A stretch of DNA of 64,000 nucleotides. Origin: Dysgonomonas sp. PH5-45 (GTDB lineage Bacteria; Bacteroidota; Bacteroidia; Bacteroidales; Dysgonomonadaceae). Below the pieces are notes generated by a model that saw nothing but the letters and a program-made list of their open reading frames with translations, was not told the origin of the DNA and searched no databases. The stretch's first letter is position 1. Every line of letters starts with the position of its first letter. Both the position numbers and the translations under genes were made by a program. Positions 27,296 through 36,863 of this stretch are shown here, in pieces. Where the stretch lies: the NCBI RefSeq assembly GCF_029893235.1, contig NZ_JARXWE010000013.1, forward strand, positions 1-64,000, given 5' to 3'.

Positions 27296-27877
27296 ATGGA
27301 ACAAAAAAGTCTGAAAGGCACCCGTACCGAGCAGTGTCTTCTTAAATCTTTCGCAGGCGAATCGCAAGCCCGTATGCGCTATACAATGTTTGCCAGTGTG
27401 GCAAAAAACGAAGGTTACGAACAAATAGCCGCAATATTCTTAGAAACAGCCGACCAAGAAAAAGAACATGCCAAACGTATGTTTAAATTCCTGGAGGGTG
27501 GCATGGTAGAAATAACAGCATCGTATCCGGCGGGACGTATCGGCACAACAGCCGAAAACTTGGCCGAAGCAGCTGCCGGCGAAAACGAAGAATGGTCGCT
27601 CGACTATCCTGCCTTTGCCGATATAGCCGAAGAAGAAGGCTTCAAGCAAGTGGCCGTTATGTATCGCATGATTGCCCAAGTAGAAAAAATGCACGAAGAG
27701 CGTTACCTAAAACTATTAGACCGTTTGAATAAAGGCGAAGTATTTGCCCGTGAGGAAGTTATTGCATGGCAATGCCGCAACTGCGGATGGGTTATAGAAA
27801 GTAAAACTCCGCCCAAGCAATGTCCGGCATGTTTGCACCCGCAAGCATATTTCGAGCCTTTGAAGTGGAATTTCTAA
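27296..27877 (+). CDS. rbr: Rubrerythrin
   Basis: I use the ATG at 27296 (MEQKSLKGTRTEQ), giving 193 residues, the usual rubrerythrin length; the frame is open upstream to 27155 but that part overlaps mobile element B. The N-terminal ferritin-like domain carries the diiron ligands in FAGESQARMRY and ETADQEKEHAKRMF and the second helical pair (IAEEEGFKQVAVMYRMIAQVEKMHEERY). The C-terminal rubredoxin domain has CRNCGW and CPACL (two CxxC). It reduces peroxide using electrons from reduced rubredoxin/ferredoxin and protects anaerobes from oxygen. A terminator follows. Confidence 0.95.
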   Translation: MEQKSLKGTRTEQCLLKSFAGESQARMRYTMFASVAKNEGYEQIAAIFLETADQEKEHAKRMFKFLEGGMVEITASYPAGRIGTTAENLAEAAAGENEEWSLDYPAFADIAEEEGFKQVAVMYRMIAQVEKMHEERYLKLLDRLNKGEVFAREEVIAWQCRNCGWVIESKTPPKQCPACLHPQAYFEPLKWNF

Positions 27878-27909
27878 CCAGAATCGCATAATTTATAACT
27901 ATATTTAAG

Positions 27910-27949
27910 GCGTCTTTTTGTTAACCGCAAAGAGGCGCTTTGTTGTTTT
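27910..27949 (+). terminator. Intrinsic terminator of the rubrerythrin gene
   Basis: An 11-bp stem with two G-U pairs (27910-27920 with 27928-27938) around a 7-nt loop, followed by TTTGTTGTTTT. Confidence 0.7.
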
Positions 27950-27970
27950 AATACCTTATAACCTTATTAA

Positions 27971-28825
27971 ATGATGAAATCTGCTTTTAAATTTTTCCTT
28001 TTTCCTTTATTTTTTTTGACTTCTGCTTTTAATGTTCATAGTCAAGAAAAGATTAATGTGATAACTTCTATCCGCTACCAGTTGGATAGTATTGACGGTG
28101 AATATATCCCTTACGATATTTATGATGCTTTTAAGCAAATAGATACATTCTGGCCTGATTCGGTGAAACAAGAAGTAAAAAATATGTCGGAGGAGGATTT
28201 TTCCGCGCGTGCCCATTTTGGTTTCGGAATGTGGATGCGTAATAATTGGGCGTTATGGCATGGATCAAGGTTTTCTAAATATTTCGAAGATTTCGGTATA
28301 TTCCATCCCGATGATATGTCGGGAATAATTCTTGATTCTTATTGTAGGTATTTACGTGGTGCTGATATAAAACTTGATGAACAAATCTTATATTATAAAA
28401 ACTATTGGGAAAAAGTAAAAAAAGATGACGATGCAGAGTGGCTTGTAAAACGTATAGAGTATATGAGTAAAGAAATGGTAGGGTATGAGCGAGATAGAGC
28501 TGTATATTACAATTATCCATACGGCTTTTCTACCGAACAGGAGGAAGATGATTACGATGAAAGAAAATGTGAGGCTATAGGCAAAATTACAGATGTAGAT
28601 ATTGAAACCGGATTGATAAAAGTAAAATTGATAAAAAGCTGTAACGATAGAGGTGTAATTATTTATGATACGCACTATTATAGATTTTCTGAAGATGAAA
28701 ATTATTATGATGATAAGGGAGAAATGGTTACTAAAAAAGGACGCAAAACTTTTTATATGAAAGAAAATGAAGAATTTTGGTTTTACTATGATGAGAGATA
28801 TAATTATTGGGGGATTGCTAATTAG
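27971..28825 (+). CDS. Secreted DUF6794-like protein
   Basis: A 284-residue exported protein (signal peptide about 1-24, FNVHSQ). Residues ~40-125 resemble DUF6794, with the blocks HFGFGMWMRNNWALWHGS and FHPDDMSGIILDSYCRYL. The C-terminal half is rich in Tyr/Asp/Glu and could form a small OB-like strand domain. Codon use is notably AT-rich compared with rubrerythrin and phoH on each side, hinting at transfer or weak selection. Function unknown; family assignment is from motif memory. Confidence 0.55.
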   Translation: MMKSAFKFFLFPLFFLTSAFNVHSQEKINVITSIRYQLDSIDGEYIPYDIYDAFKQIDTFWPDSVKQEVKNMSEEDFSARAHFGFGMWMRNNWALWHGSRFSKYFEDFGIFHPDDMSGIILDSYCRYLRGADIKLDEQILYYKNYWEKVKKDDDAEWLVKRIEYMSKEMVGYERDRAVYYNYPYGFSTEQEEDDYDERKCEAIGKITDVDIETGLIKVKLIKSCNDRGVIIYDTHYYRFSEDENYYDDKGEMVTKKGRKTFYMKENEEFWFYYDERYNYWGIAN

Positions 28826-28869
28826 AAAAATTGTATCCCCATAGAGGCAACGTTCCCGAAAAAGAATAT

Positions 28870-28877
28870 TATTTTTG
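28870..28877 (+). promoter_or_regulatory. Putative -7 box of the phoH-like gene
   Basis: TATTTTTG, 26 nt before the ATG at 28903. Confidence 0.5.
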
Positions 28878-28902
28878 TAGGGTAGATATTTTATGAGACT
28901 GA

Positions 28903-29883
28903 ATGATAGAACAGATAATAGTACTCGATAATGCGGATGCAGTGGTTTTCTTTGGGGTGAACAACAGCAATCTGCAACTACTCAAAACTCTTTTCCCCAA
29001 ACTACGGATTATAGCAAGAGGAAACATTATAAAGGTAATTGGCAACGCCGAAGAGATTCCGGCCTTTGAAGAAAAAATCAGGGAGTTGGAACTGTTTTGC
29101 GTAGATCACAACACGCTTTCGGAAGAAAACATTATCGACATCGTAAAGGGCAAATCGCCCAACGTGGTGAAGCAAGACAATCTTATCATCTTCGGCATGA
29201 ACGGTAAACCCATCCTTGCCCGCAACGATAACCAGCAACGGCTTGTCGATTCGTTTGCAAAGAACGATATGGTGTTTGCCCTGGGCCCTGCCGGAACCGG
29301 AAAGACCTATGTAGCCATTGCCCTTGCCGTAAAGGCTCTGAAAAGCAAAGAGGTGAAACGCATCATACTGAGCCGCCCTGCCGTAGAAGCAGGCGAGAAA
29401 CTGGGCTTTTTGCCCGGCGACATGAAAGATAAGGTAGACCCTTACCTGCAACCCCTCTACGATGCGCTCGAAGATATGATTACCCCCGCCCGTCTGCGCG
29501 ATTATATGGAGAACAAAACCGTGCAGATAGCGCCTTTGGCCTTTATGCGTGGGCGCACGCTCAACGATGCGGTGATAATTCTGGACGAAGCGCAAAACAC
29601 TACTACCCACCAGATAAAAATGTTTATGACCCGTTTGGGCATGAATGCCAAGATGATAATAACGGGCGATGTGACGCAGATAGACCTTCCGCCATCGCAA
29701 ACCTCCGGTTTGAAGCATGCTTTGAAGGTGTTGGACGGAGTTCCGGGTATCGGCAAAGTAGAGTTCGGCAAGAAAGACATCGTTCGTCACAAACTGGTGC
29801 AGCGCATTGTTGACGCCTACGAGAAGGACGATGAACGCCGCCGCAAAGAAAAAGAACGGGAAAGCAAAATTAAGCCTGCTTGA
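28903..29883 (+). CDS. PhoH-like P-loop ATPase (YbeZ type)
   Basis: A 326-residue protein of the PhoH/YbeZ family, with a small N-terminal KH-like region (about 1-65) and a P-loop ATPase core: Walker [10 protein letters not shown] at 128-136, Walker [10 protein letters not shown] near 223-231, and the [16 protein letters not shown] block. PhoH-like proteins are linked to RNA metabolism and often work with the YbeY endonuclease; no ybeY lies here. purC follows 56 nt downstream and may share the transcript. Confidence 0.88.
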   Translation: MIEQIIVLDNADAVVFFGVNNSNLQLLKTLFPKLRIIARGNIIKVIGNAEEIPAFEEKIRELELFCVDHNTLSEENIIDIVKGKSPNVVKQDNLIIFGMNGKPILARNDNQQRLVDSFAKNDMVFALGPAGTGKTYVAIALAVKALKSKEVKRIILSRPAVEAGEKLGFLPGDMKDKVDPYLQPLYDALEDMITPARLRDYMENKTVQIAPLAFMRGRTLNDAVIILDEAQNTTTHQIKMFMTRLGMNAKMIITGDVTQIDLPPSQTSGLKHALKVLDGVPGIGKVEFGKKDIVRHKLVQRIVDAYEKDDERRRKEKERESKIKPA

Positions 29884-29939
29884 ACAGTGAGTTCATTGTG
29901 ACACAGAAAAGTAATAAACAATATAATAAAGACAGACAG

Positions 29940-30884
29940 ATGAAAAATACATTAGTGACAACAGACTATAAGTTCCCCGACCAAACGAATGTTTATCACG
30001 GTAAGGTGAGGGATGTGTATTCGATTGGCAAAGATCTTTTGGTGATGATTGCAACCGACCGTATTTCGGCTTTCGATGTGATTCTGCCACAGGGCATTCC
30101 CTACAAAGGACAGGTGTTGAACCAGATTGCAGCAAAGTTTTTGGACGCCACTGCCGATATTGTTCCTAACTGGAAGCTGGCCGTGCCCGACCCGATGGTT
30201 ACCGTAGGTCTCCGTTGCGAGCCTTATAAGGTGGAGATGGTGATTCGCGGTTACCTTACAGGAAGCGCATGGCGTGAGTACAAAGCCGGCGCGCGCGTTC
30301 TTTGCGGTGTGGCTTTGCCCGATGGAATGAAGGAAAACGAGAGATTTCCTCAACCCATCATCACCCCAACCACAAAAGCCGATGAGGGACACGACGAAAA
30401 CATCTCGAAAGACGAGATTATTGCACAAGGCTTGGTCTCGAAAGATGAGTACGAGCAGCTTGAACGATACACCCAAGCATTGTTTGCCCGTGGAACGGAA
30501 ATAGCTGCACAGAAAGGGCTTATACTTGTGGATACGAAGTACGAGTTTGGTAAGAAAGATGGAAAAATATATCTGATAGACGAGATACATACACCCGACT
30601 CGTCTCGTTACTTCTATGCCGATACGTACGAAGAACTGTTTGCTAAAGGCGAAGAGCAACGTCAATTGTCGAAAGAGTTTGTTCGCAAATGGCTGATGGA
30701 TAACGGATTTCAAGGAAAAGAAGGGCAAGCCGTACCCGAAATGACCGAAGAGTATTGCAACTCGGTGTCCGACCGTTATATTGAGCTTTACGAAAAGATT
30801 GTAGGCGAGCCGTTTGTGAAAGCCGACATCAACAACGTTGAGGCTCGGATAGAAAAGAATGTAACCGATTATTTGAAAAAATAA
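29940..30884 (+). CDS. purC: SAICAR synthase (purine biosynthesis)
   Basis: Phosphoribosylaminoimidazole-succinocarboxamide synthase, joining aspartate to CAIR with ATP. I start at the ATG at 29940 ([15 protein letters not shown]), giving 314 residues; a TTG-initiated extension to 29880 overlaps phoH and is unlikely. Family blocks are [10 protein letters not shown] (about 22-31), [37 protein letters not shown] and [13 protein letters not shown]. It is monocistronic or follows phoH. Confidence 0.95.
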   Translation: MKNTLVTTDYKFPDQTNVYHGKVRDVYSIGKDLLVMIATDRISAFDVILPQGIPYKGQVLNQIAAKFLDATADIVPNWKLAVPDPMVTVGLRCEPYKVEMVIRGYLTGSAWREYKAGARVLCGVALPDGMKENERFPQPIITPTTKADEGHDENISKDEIIAQGLVSKDEYEQLERYTQALFARGTEIAAQKGLILVDTKYEFGKKDGKIYLIDEIHTPDSSRYFYADTYEELFAKGEEQRQLSKEFVRKWLMDNGFQGKEGQAVPEMTEEYCNSVSDRYIELYEKIVGEPFVKADINNVEARIEKNVTDYLKK

Positions 30885-30974
30885 AAATATTGCCTACTTT
30901 TAAGAGTTGAGTTAAATTTCTAAGTGTATAAAATTTAGGAATACCCGTCTTTTTTAGTAAAAAAAGAAAACCCT

Positions 30975-31613
30975 ATGATAAGAATACGAAAATATTTACG
31001 GGATAATATGCTAAGAGCCGACGTTATAAATCTGCTGATTGGGACGTACGGTTATAAACGCTATTTGGAGATAGGGACATCTAAAAGGGACGAAAACTTC
31101 AACAAGATAAAGAATGTAGAGGGCTTTTGTATAGACCCGGAGGCAGATGCCGAGCCCGATTTCCTTGGAACGTCCGACCAGTACTTTAGTTTTCTGGACC
31201 AACAAGACGCTGAAACCCGGCAGAAGAGCAAATACGATATCATTTTTATTGATGGTATGCACGAAGACAAGCAAGTGCGCAAAGACATCGAAAACAGCCT
31301 TCGCTACCTGAATCCCAATGGCGCCATCGTATTGCATGACTGCTCTCCGGAAGACGAGAGAGCCGCAACTCCATACGATGAGCTGAAGAGACAATCGACC
31401 CGCCATATGGGCTTTAACTGGAACGGAGATGTTTACAAGGCGTTTGTCCATTACAAATGGGAGGTCAATAAAGATAACAGAAATACTTGCTTCACGGTCG
31501 ATTGCGATTTTGGATGCGGCGTCATACTGACCGACCCACGGGCACAAGAAATATTTCCTGCTCCGGCAGCATTCACGATGAACGGATACAACGCCGACAC
31601 AATGCGGGTATAG
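30975..31613 (+). CDS. Class I SAM-dependent methyltransferase (Methyltransf_24 type)
   Basis: A 212-residue Rossmann-fold methyltransferase. The SAM-binding motif YLEIGT is at 36-41, the acidic residue after strand 2 is in CIDPE, and motif DIIFIDGMHEDKQVRKDIEN (about 89-108) with VLHDCSPED is typical of the Methyltransf_24 group found in sugar and glycan gene sets. Substrate unknown. The last residues are not family-like, and frame +1 is open for another 30 codons, so a frameshifted C-terminus is possible but unproven. Confidence 0.7.
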   Translation: MIRIRKYLRDNMLRADVINLLIGTYGYKRYLEIGTSKRDENFNKIKNVEGFCIDPEADAEPDFLGTSDQYFSFLDQQDAETRQKSKYDIIFIDGMHEDKQVRKDIENSLRYLNPNGAIVLHDCSPEDERAATPYDELKRQSTRHMGFNWNGDVYKAFVHYKWEVNKDNRNTCFTVDCDFGCGVILTDPRAQEIFPAPAAFTMNGYNADTMRV

Positions 31614-31807
31614 CCATCTGGATAAAGACCGAAAGCAGTAGCTTGGGCTTATCCCCAAAGCAAAAGTTCAGAAGTATATGCAAAAAACTGAATACACAAG
31701 GATGAGGCTCTAAAGGCAGCTTCTTGTGTTTCTTAGGTAAATAAAAAAACGGAGAGATGTTTTCCACACTCTCTCCCAATCTGATTGGAACAAAAAAACG
31801 ATAAGGT

Positions 31808-32374
31808 ATGCCAAATTTGTATATAATAGCAGGGTGCAACGGAGCCGGAAAAACAACGGCCTCGTACACCATCTTGCCCGAAATGCTCGGCTGTAAGGAA
31901 TTTATAAATGCCGACGAGATAGCGCGGGGGCTTTCGCCGTTCCAACCCGAAAGGGCTTCGATCGACGCCGGACGCATCATGATTATGCGCATGGAAGATA
32001 TGTTGAGGCAAAAACAAGACTTTGCGATAGAAACTACACTTGCCACAAAATCGTATGCGTCTTTTATTAAAAAAGCTCAAAAATTAGGCTATTTTGTTAC
32101 TTTATTGTATTTTTGGCTGAATTCTCCGGAACTTGCTATAAAAAGAGTGGAAGAGAGAGTTCGATGTGGAGGACACAATATTCCAAAAGATGTAATAAGA
32201 CGAAGGTATAAGTCGGGGATTCAAAATCTATTCACGATCTATACCCCTATTGCAGACTATTGGATGGTTGTAAATAATTCGGAAAATCCTTTTCAGATTG
32301 TAATTGAAGGAAAAAAAGAAAAAGTATTGGAAGAATATAATTCGGAAGTTCTTAATCAAATAATAAATATATGA
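31808..32374 (+). CDS. Zeta-toxin-like P-loop kinase
   Basis: A 188-residue P-loop protein of the zeta toxin / predicted ABC-type ATPase group. Walker A GCNGAGKTT is at 9-17; FINADEIARGLSPF follows, then the DFAIETTLATKSY block (about 73-85) that in zeta toxins contacts the UDP-N-acetylglucosamine substrate. Zeta toxins phosphorylate UDP-GlcNAc or related sugars, but many chromosomal members have unknown roles. The stop overlaps the next gene's ATG by 4 nt, giving a coupled two-gene unit that may be a toxin-antitoxin pair in toxin-first order (inference). Confidence 0.75.
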   Translation: MPNLYIIAGCNGAGKTTASYTILPEMLGCKEFINADEIARGLSPFQPERASIDAGRIMIMRMEDMLRQKQDFAIETTLATKSYASFIKKAQKLGYFVTLLYFWLNSPELAIKRVEERVRCGGHNIPKDVIRRRYKSGIQNLFTIYTPIADYWMVVNNSENPFQIVIEGKKEKVLEEYNSEVLNQIINI

Positions 32375-32577
32375 GTCGTACTGAGGAATTAGAACTGCGT
32401 AACAGATTACTGATAGGCCTAAACGTATCTTATACACGATTGATAGAAAAAAAACAGAGGGAAGATGGCAACCTCATCTTCTCTGAGAACGGGAAAATAG
32501 TAAAAATCAAAGCACGCAAACTTAATCAGGGCACTGCCCCTGCTCCCCGGCAGACAAGGATTAAAGCTGCTATCTGA
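32371..32577 (+). CDS. Small protein coupled to the zeta-like kinase, possible antitoxin
   Basis: A 68-residue basic protein with a helical N-terminus (TEELELRNRLLIGLNVSYTRLIEKK) and a Lys/Arg-rich tail. It overlaps the kinase gene by 4 nt (ATGA) and ends 7 nt before menG. I do not recognise a family. Position and size fit an antitoxin, and epsilon-type antitoxins are also small helical proteins, but sequence similarity to epsilon is not evident. Confidence 0.55.
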   Translation: MSRTEELELRNRLLIGLNVSYTRLIEKKQREDGNLIFSENGKIVKIKARKLNQGTAPAPRQTRIKAAI

Positions 32578-32584
32578 TTGAAAA

Positions 32585-33325
32585 ATGACCTACAAAGCAG
32601 AAAAAATTGTACCGTACGGTAATTCGGACGAAAATAAAGGAACTCAGGTAGAGCGCATGTTCGACTCTATTGCCGAAAACTACGATACACTGAACCACAC
32701 CCTATCTATGGGTATAGACCGGGGATGGCGGAAAAAAGGGATTCTCGCCCTGAAAGAAAAAAATCCACAAAACATATTAGATATTGCAACCGGCACGGGC
32801 GACCTTGCCATACAAGCATACGCCCTTTTGCATCCACAGCAGATTGTGGGTATAGATATTTCGGAAGGGATGATGAACGTGGGGCGGCAAAAGGTAGAAG
32901 CTTTGGGGCTCTCGTCCAAAATCAGTTTCCAGAAGAAAGACTGTATGGCTCTCGACATTGCCGACAATAGTTTCGATGCAGCCATGGTAGCTTTTGGGGT
33001 GCGCAACTTCGAAAATCTGGACAAGGGCATCGGCGAAATTCTCCGGGTGCTGAAACCCGGCGGGCAACTCATGATTCTGGAGCTATCCACCCCCCGGCAC
33101 TTCCCCATGAAGCAGGGCTATTGGATGTATTCAAAACTTTTTATCCCCACCATAGGGCGGTTGATATCGAAAGACAAAATAGCTTATAGATACCTGCCGG
33201 CTTCGATCGAAGCTTTTGTACAGGGAAAAGAAATGGTTGATGTGCTTACCAAAAACGGCTTCCGCAATGCCCGTTGCAAAACCTATACTTTCGGCATCTG
33301 CTCTATGTATATAGGCGAAAAGTAG
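32585..33325 (+). CDS. menG: Demethylmenaquinone / ubiquinone-type C-methyltransferase
   Basis: A 246-residue UbiE/MenG methyltransferase, completing menaquinone synthesis. Conserved blocks are [28 protein letters not shown] (about 22-50 area), the SAM motif [13 protein letters not shown] (about 61-73), [10 protein letters not shown], and [32 protein letters not shown]. Length is typical. In this anaerobe menaquinone would serve the fumarate-reductase respiratory chain (inference). Confidence 0.93.
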   Translation: MTYKAEKIVPYGNSDENKGTQVERMFDSIAENYDTLNHTLSMGIDRGWRKKGILALKEKNPQNILDIATGTGDLAIQAYALLHPQQIVGIDISEGMMNVGRQKVEALGLSSKISFQKKDCMALDIADNSFDAAMVAFGVRNFENLDKGIGEILRVLKPGGQLMILELSTPRHFPMKQGYWMYSKLFIPTIGRLISKDKIAYRYLPASIEAFVQGKEMVDVLTKNGFRNARCKTYTFGICSMYIGEK

Positions 33326-33344
33326 AAAGGGTGGCTGTGTTTTA

Positions 33345-34658
33345 TTAGACATTAAACTTTTTTATTTTCTCTTCAAACCTTTCGGATTTCACAAAACTTT
33401 GTTTTTTCTTATTGACTTGAATAGCATCCAGAAAACCTAAATTAACAAGATGATTCAAATCCGCTCTTGCTGTATAGCTTGATATACTGAATCGGGCTTC
33501 AACTTCTTTTACATTCAAAATCCTATCGGAATCTTCATAAACAAGTTTCAGTAGTTGAGCCATTCGGTCGTTTACACCGGGAATCTTCATAAATTTTGCA
33601 GCCTGAAAAACTTCTTTTTGTTTTTTATCGATATACTTTTTCAAAGCATCGAATGCCTTTTCCATCGTTCTGATATGATAAGTGATGAAATAGCTTAGAT
33701 CATTATCATCCGATTCGGAATATAAATATGCTTTCTCGTATTGTGCTTTTGTGTCTTTAATGATTCTCGATATTGAAAGATATTCTGTTAGCCAATACCC
33801 TTTTTTTAGCATATACCAATAAAAAATGGCTCTCGCTGTCCGTCCGTTTCCATCGCAAAAAGGGTGAATCCAAGCAATCATAAAATGAATGATACAACCT
33901 TTTATAATGGGGTGAATAAAACGATTTCCATCTTCATTAAAAAATGTACACAGGTCGTTGATGAGTTGGGGAATTTCTTCTTTTGGAGGTGGAGTGTGGA
34001 CTACCTCGCTATTCGAGTGATTGACAACATATATCTCATCATTGTTCCTGAAACTTCCCTCATCGCTGACGTTATCGAGTGTCTTGTTCGTAATCAGTTT
34101 ATGAATGTGCAGAATTTCTTCGGGGGTTATATCTTGGGTTTTGAACTGAACGATATGCTTCATAGTAATGAAGTTGTTCAATATCATTTGTTCGGATCGG
34201 CTTCTTGGTTTTATTTCCTGCCGAATCATTTCCTTAGCCTTTCGGCGAGTGGTGTTTGCTCCTTCCATTTGGCTACTGGAAATAGCTTCTTCCATAATTG
34301 AACTGATAACATATTTCGTTTTATCAGTTTCGGCAATGTCAATATTACTGCCAAGAGTACCTCCGATATGCATATCGAACAGATGTAAGGCTCTTTGTAT
34401 ATAATCGGTAATTACGAAACAGAATTCATATTTGCCGAATGTCACTTTTCTGTAATTTAGAATCCGATGAAATTTAACGGCATTCCAAAGCTCAGCGGCT
34501 TCGTATCCTTTAGTTTTATATTTCAGTTTGTCCCAATACAGATAATCGTCTTGTATTTTTTTTAAAAGACCATTTACCTGCAACTCTACCATTAACGGTA
34601 TTGTTTTGTTTAGTACAGCTTTGTCTTTTTTGTTGAATTTGGGCGGTTGTTCTATCAT
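33345..34658 (-). CDS. Fic-domain AMP-transferase with N-terminal inhibitory motif
   Basis: A 437-residue Fic protein, started at the ATG at 34658 because a -7 box (34680-34687) lies downstream of the longer ATG at 34721. The active-site motif HPFCDGNGRTAR is at 265-276 and intact, and a (S/T)xxxE(G/N) inhibitory helix motif, SSQMEG, ends at 132-133, as in class II Fic enzymes. A C-terminal winged-helix segment (VEARFSISSYTARADLNHLVNLGFL) may bind DNA. Such proteins AMPylate or deAMPylate a target, sometimes themselves or topoisomerase/gyrase; the target is unknown. Confidence 0.85.
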   Translation of the reverse strand: MIEQPPKFNKKDKAVLNKTIPLMVELQVNGLLKKIQDDYLYWDKLKYKTKGYEAAELWNAVKFHRILNYRKVTFGKYEFCFVITDYIQRALHLFDMHIGGTLGSNIDIAETDKTKYVISSIMEEAISSSQMEGANTTRRKAKEMIRQEIKPRSRSEQMILNNFITMKHIVQFKTQDITPEEILHIHKLITNKTLDNVSDEGSFRNNDEIYVVNHSNSEVVHTPPPKEEIPQLINDLCTFFNEDGNRFIHPIIKGCIIHFMIAWIHPFCDGNGRTARAIFYWYMLKKGYWLTEYLSISRIIKDTKAQYEKAYLYSESDDNDLSYFITYHIRTMEKAFDALKKYIDKKQKEVFQAAKFMKIPGVNDRMAQLLKLVYEDSDRILNVKEVEARFSISSYTARADLNHLVNLGFLDAIQVNKKKQSFVKSERFEEKIKKFNV

Positions 34659-34679
34659 AAGAAATAGTTTTACGGATAC

Positions 34680-34687
34680 CAAAGATA
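34680..34687 (-). promoter_or_regulatory. -7 box of the fic gene
   Basis: TATCTTTG on the minus strand, 22 nt before the ATG at 34658; it rules out the start at 34721. Confidence 0.55.
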
Positions 34688-34775
34688 GTAAAAATTGCGA
34701 GATTATGGCAAAATCTCGCAATTTTCATTTTTTCACATTTTCATCTTTGGTGTTTCTATTATTCAAAACTTCCAC

Positions 34776-36461
34776 TCAATTATACTGTCTCGAATACATT
34801 TGATAGGTATATTCGAAGGTTTGTTTAGAGTTTGCTTTCAGTTTTGCGCCGAACGACAGTTTTTGCTGTTTATTCAGATTGCTGCTGTTGTCGGTCACCG
34901 ATACTTTGTATTTATCGGGAGCCGATACGATTTTTCCGGCTACGACCTTGCTTAGTTCCATTTCTACGTCTTTCGACTTTGTATTGTTCACCCAAACAGT
35001 ACCCTTTATGGTGAGCAGGGCGTAATTGTAACCGTCTATCTTTTTGGCATTGAGTTTTGTGTTTGTTATCTCTTCGCTGTCTTTCACGCTGACGTCGGGC
35101 GAATTGGTGATAAAAACTTGCGAAGCACTCCCTTTGGGTGTAAAATAGAGCGTACTCTGGGCAAGGGCTTTCTGCGTTTTGTCCTGAACAATGAGCATAG
35201 GCCCCGATGTCAGCGGATTCTCCGTACTGTTAGTCACCTCAACATAATGATTCACCGCACTCTGGTTGCCGCCGCCAATTGTGTTTGTGGAGCGATCTTC
35301 GTATTCACCGTCTTGCACGTTGTGCACCCTATAATCTTTAAAAGCCGATGCCGACAGATTGCAAGTATAAAGGTGGCGTATCTTTACGGTCTTTTCCAAA
35401 AGGGGAAAGTTTGCCGTGCTCCCGTTGGGCAGGGTTATGCCTCGGGCGGTGTAAAAGTAGAGGTCTTCGTTTTCGGAAGTGGTGATTTTGTAATCTGGCA
35501 TGCTCACCATTTCTTCTTCGTAGTCGTAATCCATCTGTTTGCTCATTATGGCGTTCGAGAACATCTGGGTTGAAGACGATCTGGCAAACATCGAGGACGA
35601 AGGCGAAGATGCCGACAGGTTCAGTAGCGTAGCCGGAGCATTGGCGGCACTAAAGTTGGCCACACCGATAACGAAGTCGATATCCGTATTGGCGATGTCT
35701 TCTACATGGTTCTTTACTTCTGCCTGAAGTGAGAGCCTGCCTTCGGTATCGTTTTTGAGTTCGAGTCTGTACACGGGTGTCCAAGACAGTCCGTTCTGAA
35801 GATACATCATGCGGACTTTTTGCGCTCCGTTTTTCTTGAAGTGAAGGGTTATAATGGGTTTCTGCACCAGAATGTTTGCTGTGGTGGTACGGTTGGGATT
35901 CTCCGCAAATTCGATACGTTGAATATCGCTTGGCCTCAGCGTAATCCATTTGCTGTCCATCTTTATCATCAGAACGGGGTCTACGCTCTCGGTATAGATT
36001 TTGCTGAAATCGTATGCCCCACCGTATTTGTCCGAAAGCTGCAACTTCTGTACTTGCAGTTGGCTGCTCACTTCTTCGGGTAGGTTAAAGTCTTCGGCCG
36101 TTCCTGTAAACTCCTTTTTGTCGGTAGTGTATATAGTCATTTGCTTCCCTTTGTTGGCATGCAAAATATCGAGCAAGCTGTTGGCTTTGCGTTCTTGCTT
36201 TTCGGTGAAACTTTCTATCCGGTTTGTTACGGCGGTGATAGACTCGTTCTCGCCCGAGAACCAAAACGTACCGAACAACGCCTTTGGCTGACTGCTCATC
36301 TTGTACTGACGGTTCACGGCATCTACCGTCCCTTCTTTAACGACAAACGATTGTCCGTTCTTGAAAATGGAAAGCGATTTTGTGGCAAAACCATCTTGAG
36401 CTGTTGCCGATGCAAAAGCTGTTGCCGCAAGCAGGGAAAGTATTGTTAGTTTATAATTCAT
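34776..36461 (-). CDS. Secreted DUF4139-domain protein
   Basis: A 561-residue exported protein (signal peptide about 1-21, ASATAQ). The DUF4139 core is seen from about residue 195: ILVQKPIITLHFKKNGAQKVRMMYLQNGLSWTPVYRLEL is the region, followed by VKNHVEDIANTDIDFVIG. In MuiA-like relatives it pairs with an N-terminal DUF4140 domain; here the N-terminal part differs. Short Ser-rich linker near 285-300. It is often annotated as a mucoidy-inhibitor relative, with no proven function. A MITE-like fragment lies upstream. Confidence 0.75.
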   Translation of the reverse strand: MNYKLTILSLLAATAFASATAQDGFATKSLSIFKNGQSFVVKEGTVDAVNRQYKMSSQPKALFGTFWFSGENESITAVTNRIESFTEKQERKANSLLDILHANKGKQMTIYTTDKKEFTGTAEDFNLPEEVSSQLQVQKLQLSDKYGGAYDFSKIYTESVDPVLMIKMDSKWITLRPSDIQRIEFAENPNRTTTANILVQKPIITLHFKKNGAQKVRMMYLQNGLSWTPVYRLELKNDTEGRLSLQAEVKNHVEDIANTDIDFVIGVANFSAANAPATLLNLSASSPSSSMFARSSSTQMFSNAIMSKQMDYDYEEEMVSMPDYKITTSENEDLYFYTARGITLPNGSTANFPLLEKTVKIRHLYTCNLSASAFKDYRVHNVQDGEYEDRSTNTIGGGNQSAVNHYVEVTNSTENPLTSGPMLIVQDKTQKALAQSTLYFTPKGSASQVFITNSPDVSVKDSEEITNTKLNAKKIDGYNYALLTIKGTVWVNNTKSKDVEMELSKVVAGKIVSAPDKYKVSVTDNSSNLNKQQKLSFGAKLKANSKQTFEYTYQMYSRQYN

Positions 36462-36505
36462 TGTTTAACCGGATTTTAATTATTTAATCTAATTATCAAA
36501 TTAAT

Positions 36506-36698
36506 ACTCTCCGTTGTCATGTTGAACGATAGTGAAACATCTCTTCCCTCAAAAGAGATTCTTCCCTACCGGTCAGAAACAACGTTCGAGGAGTGTAGGC
36601 GACTCAATGACAAAAAGAAATCAAAAATTACTTTTAGGCCACTCTCTTTATCGTGATTTTTCAGATAACGAGCTTTTATTTTCTAAATGCACTATGAG
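36506..36698. repeat. MITE-like family, copy C (one end lost)
   Basis: Read on the minus strand it matches copy A: it starts at the terminal repeat CTCATAGTGCATTTAG (36683-36698 region), continues through AGCTCGTTATCTG and the GTGGCCTAAAAGT segment, and ends at the CGTTCAACATGACAAC module at about 36506. The distal terminal repeat is missing. It lies in the 402-bp gap between the DUF4139 gene and pyrG. Confidence 0.65.
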
Positions 36699-36813
36699 TT
36701 GATTTGATATTAAAACGGACACATTTCTCTCAAATTATATCAACCCTTATTTATTTTATGATTTTTTTGATTGGTAGGGTAGGGGTAAAAGCCTCTCTAT
36801 CGATTATTTTTTG

Positions 36814-36821
36814 TATTTTTG
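36814..36821 (+). promoter_or_regulatory. Putative -7 box of pyrG
   Basis: TATTTTTG, 43 nt before the GTG start at 36864. Confidence 0.55.
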
Positions 36822-36863
36822 CGTTTTCATAATCAGACCTATTATTTAAAAAGGAATACAATT

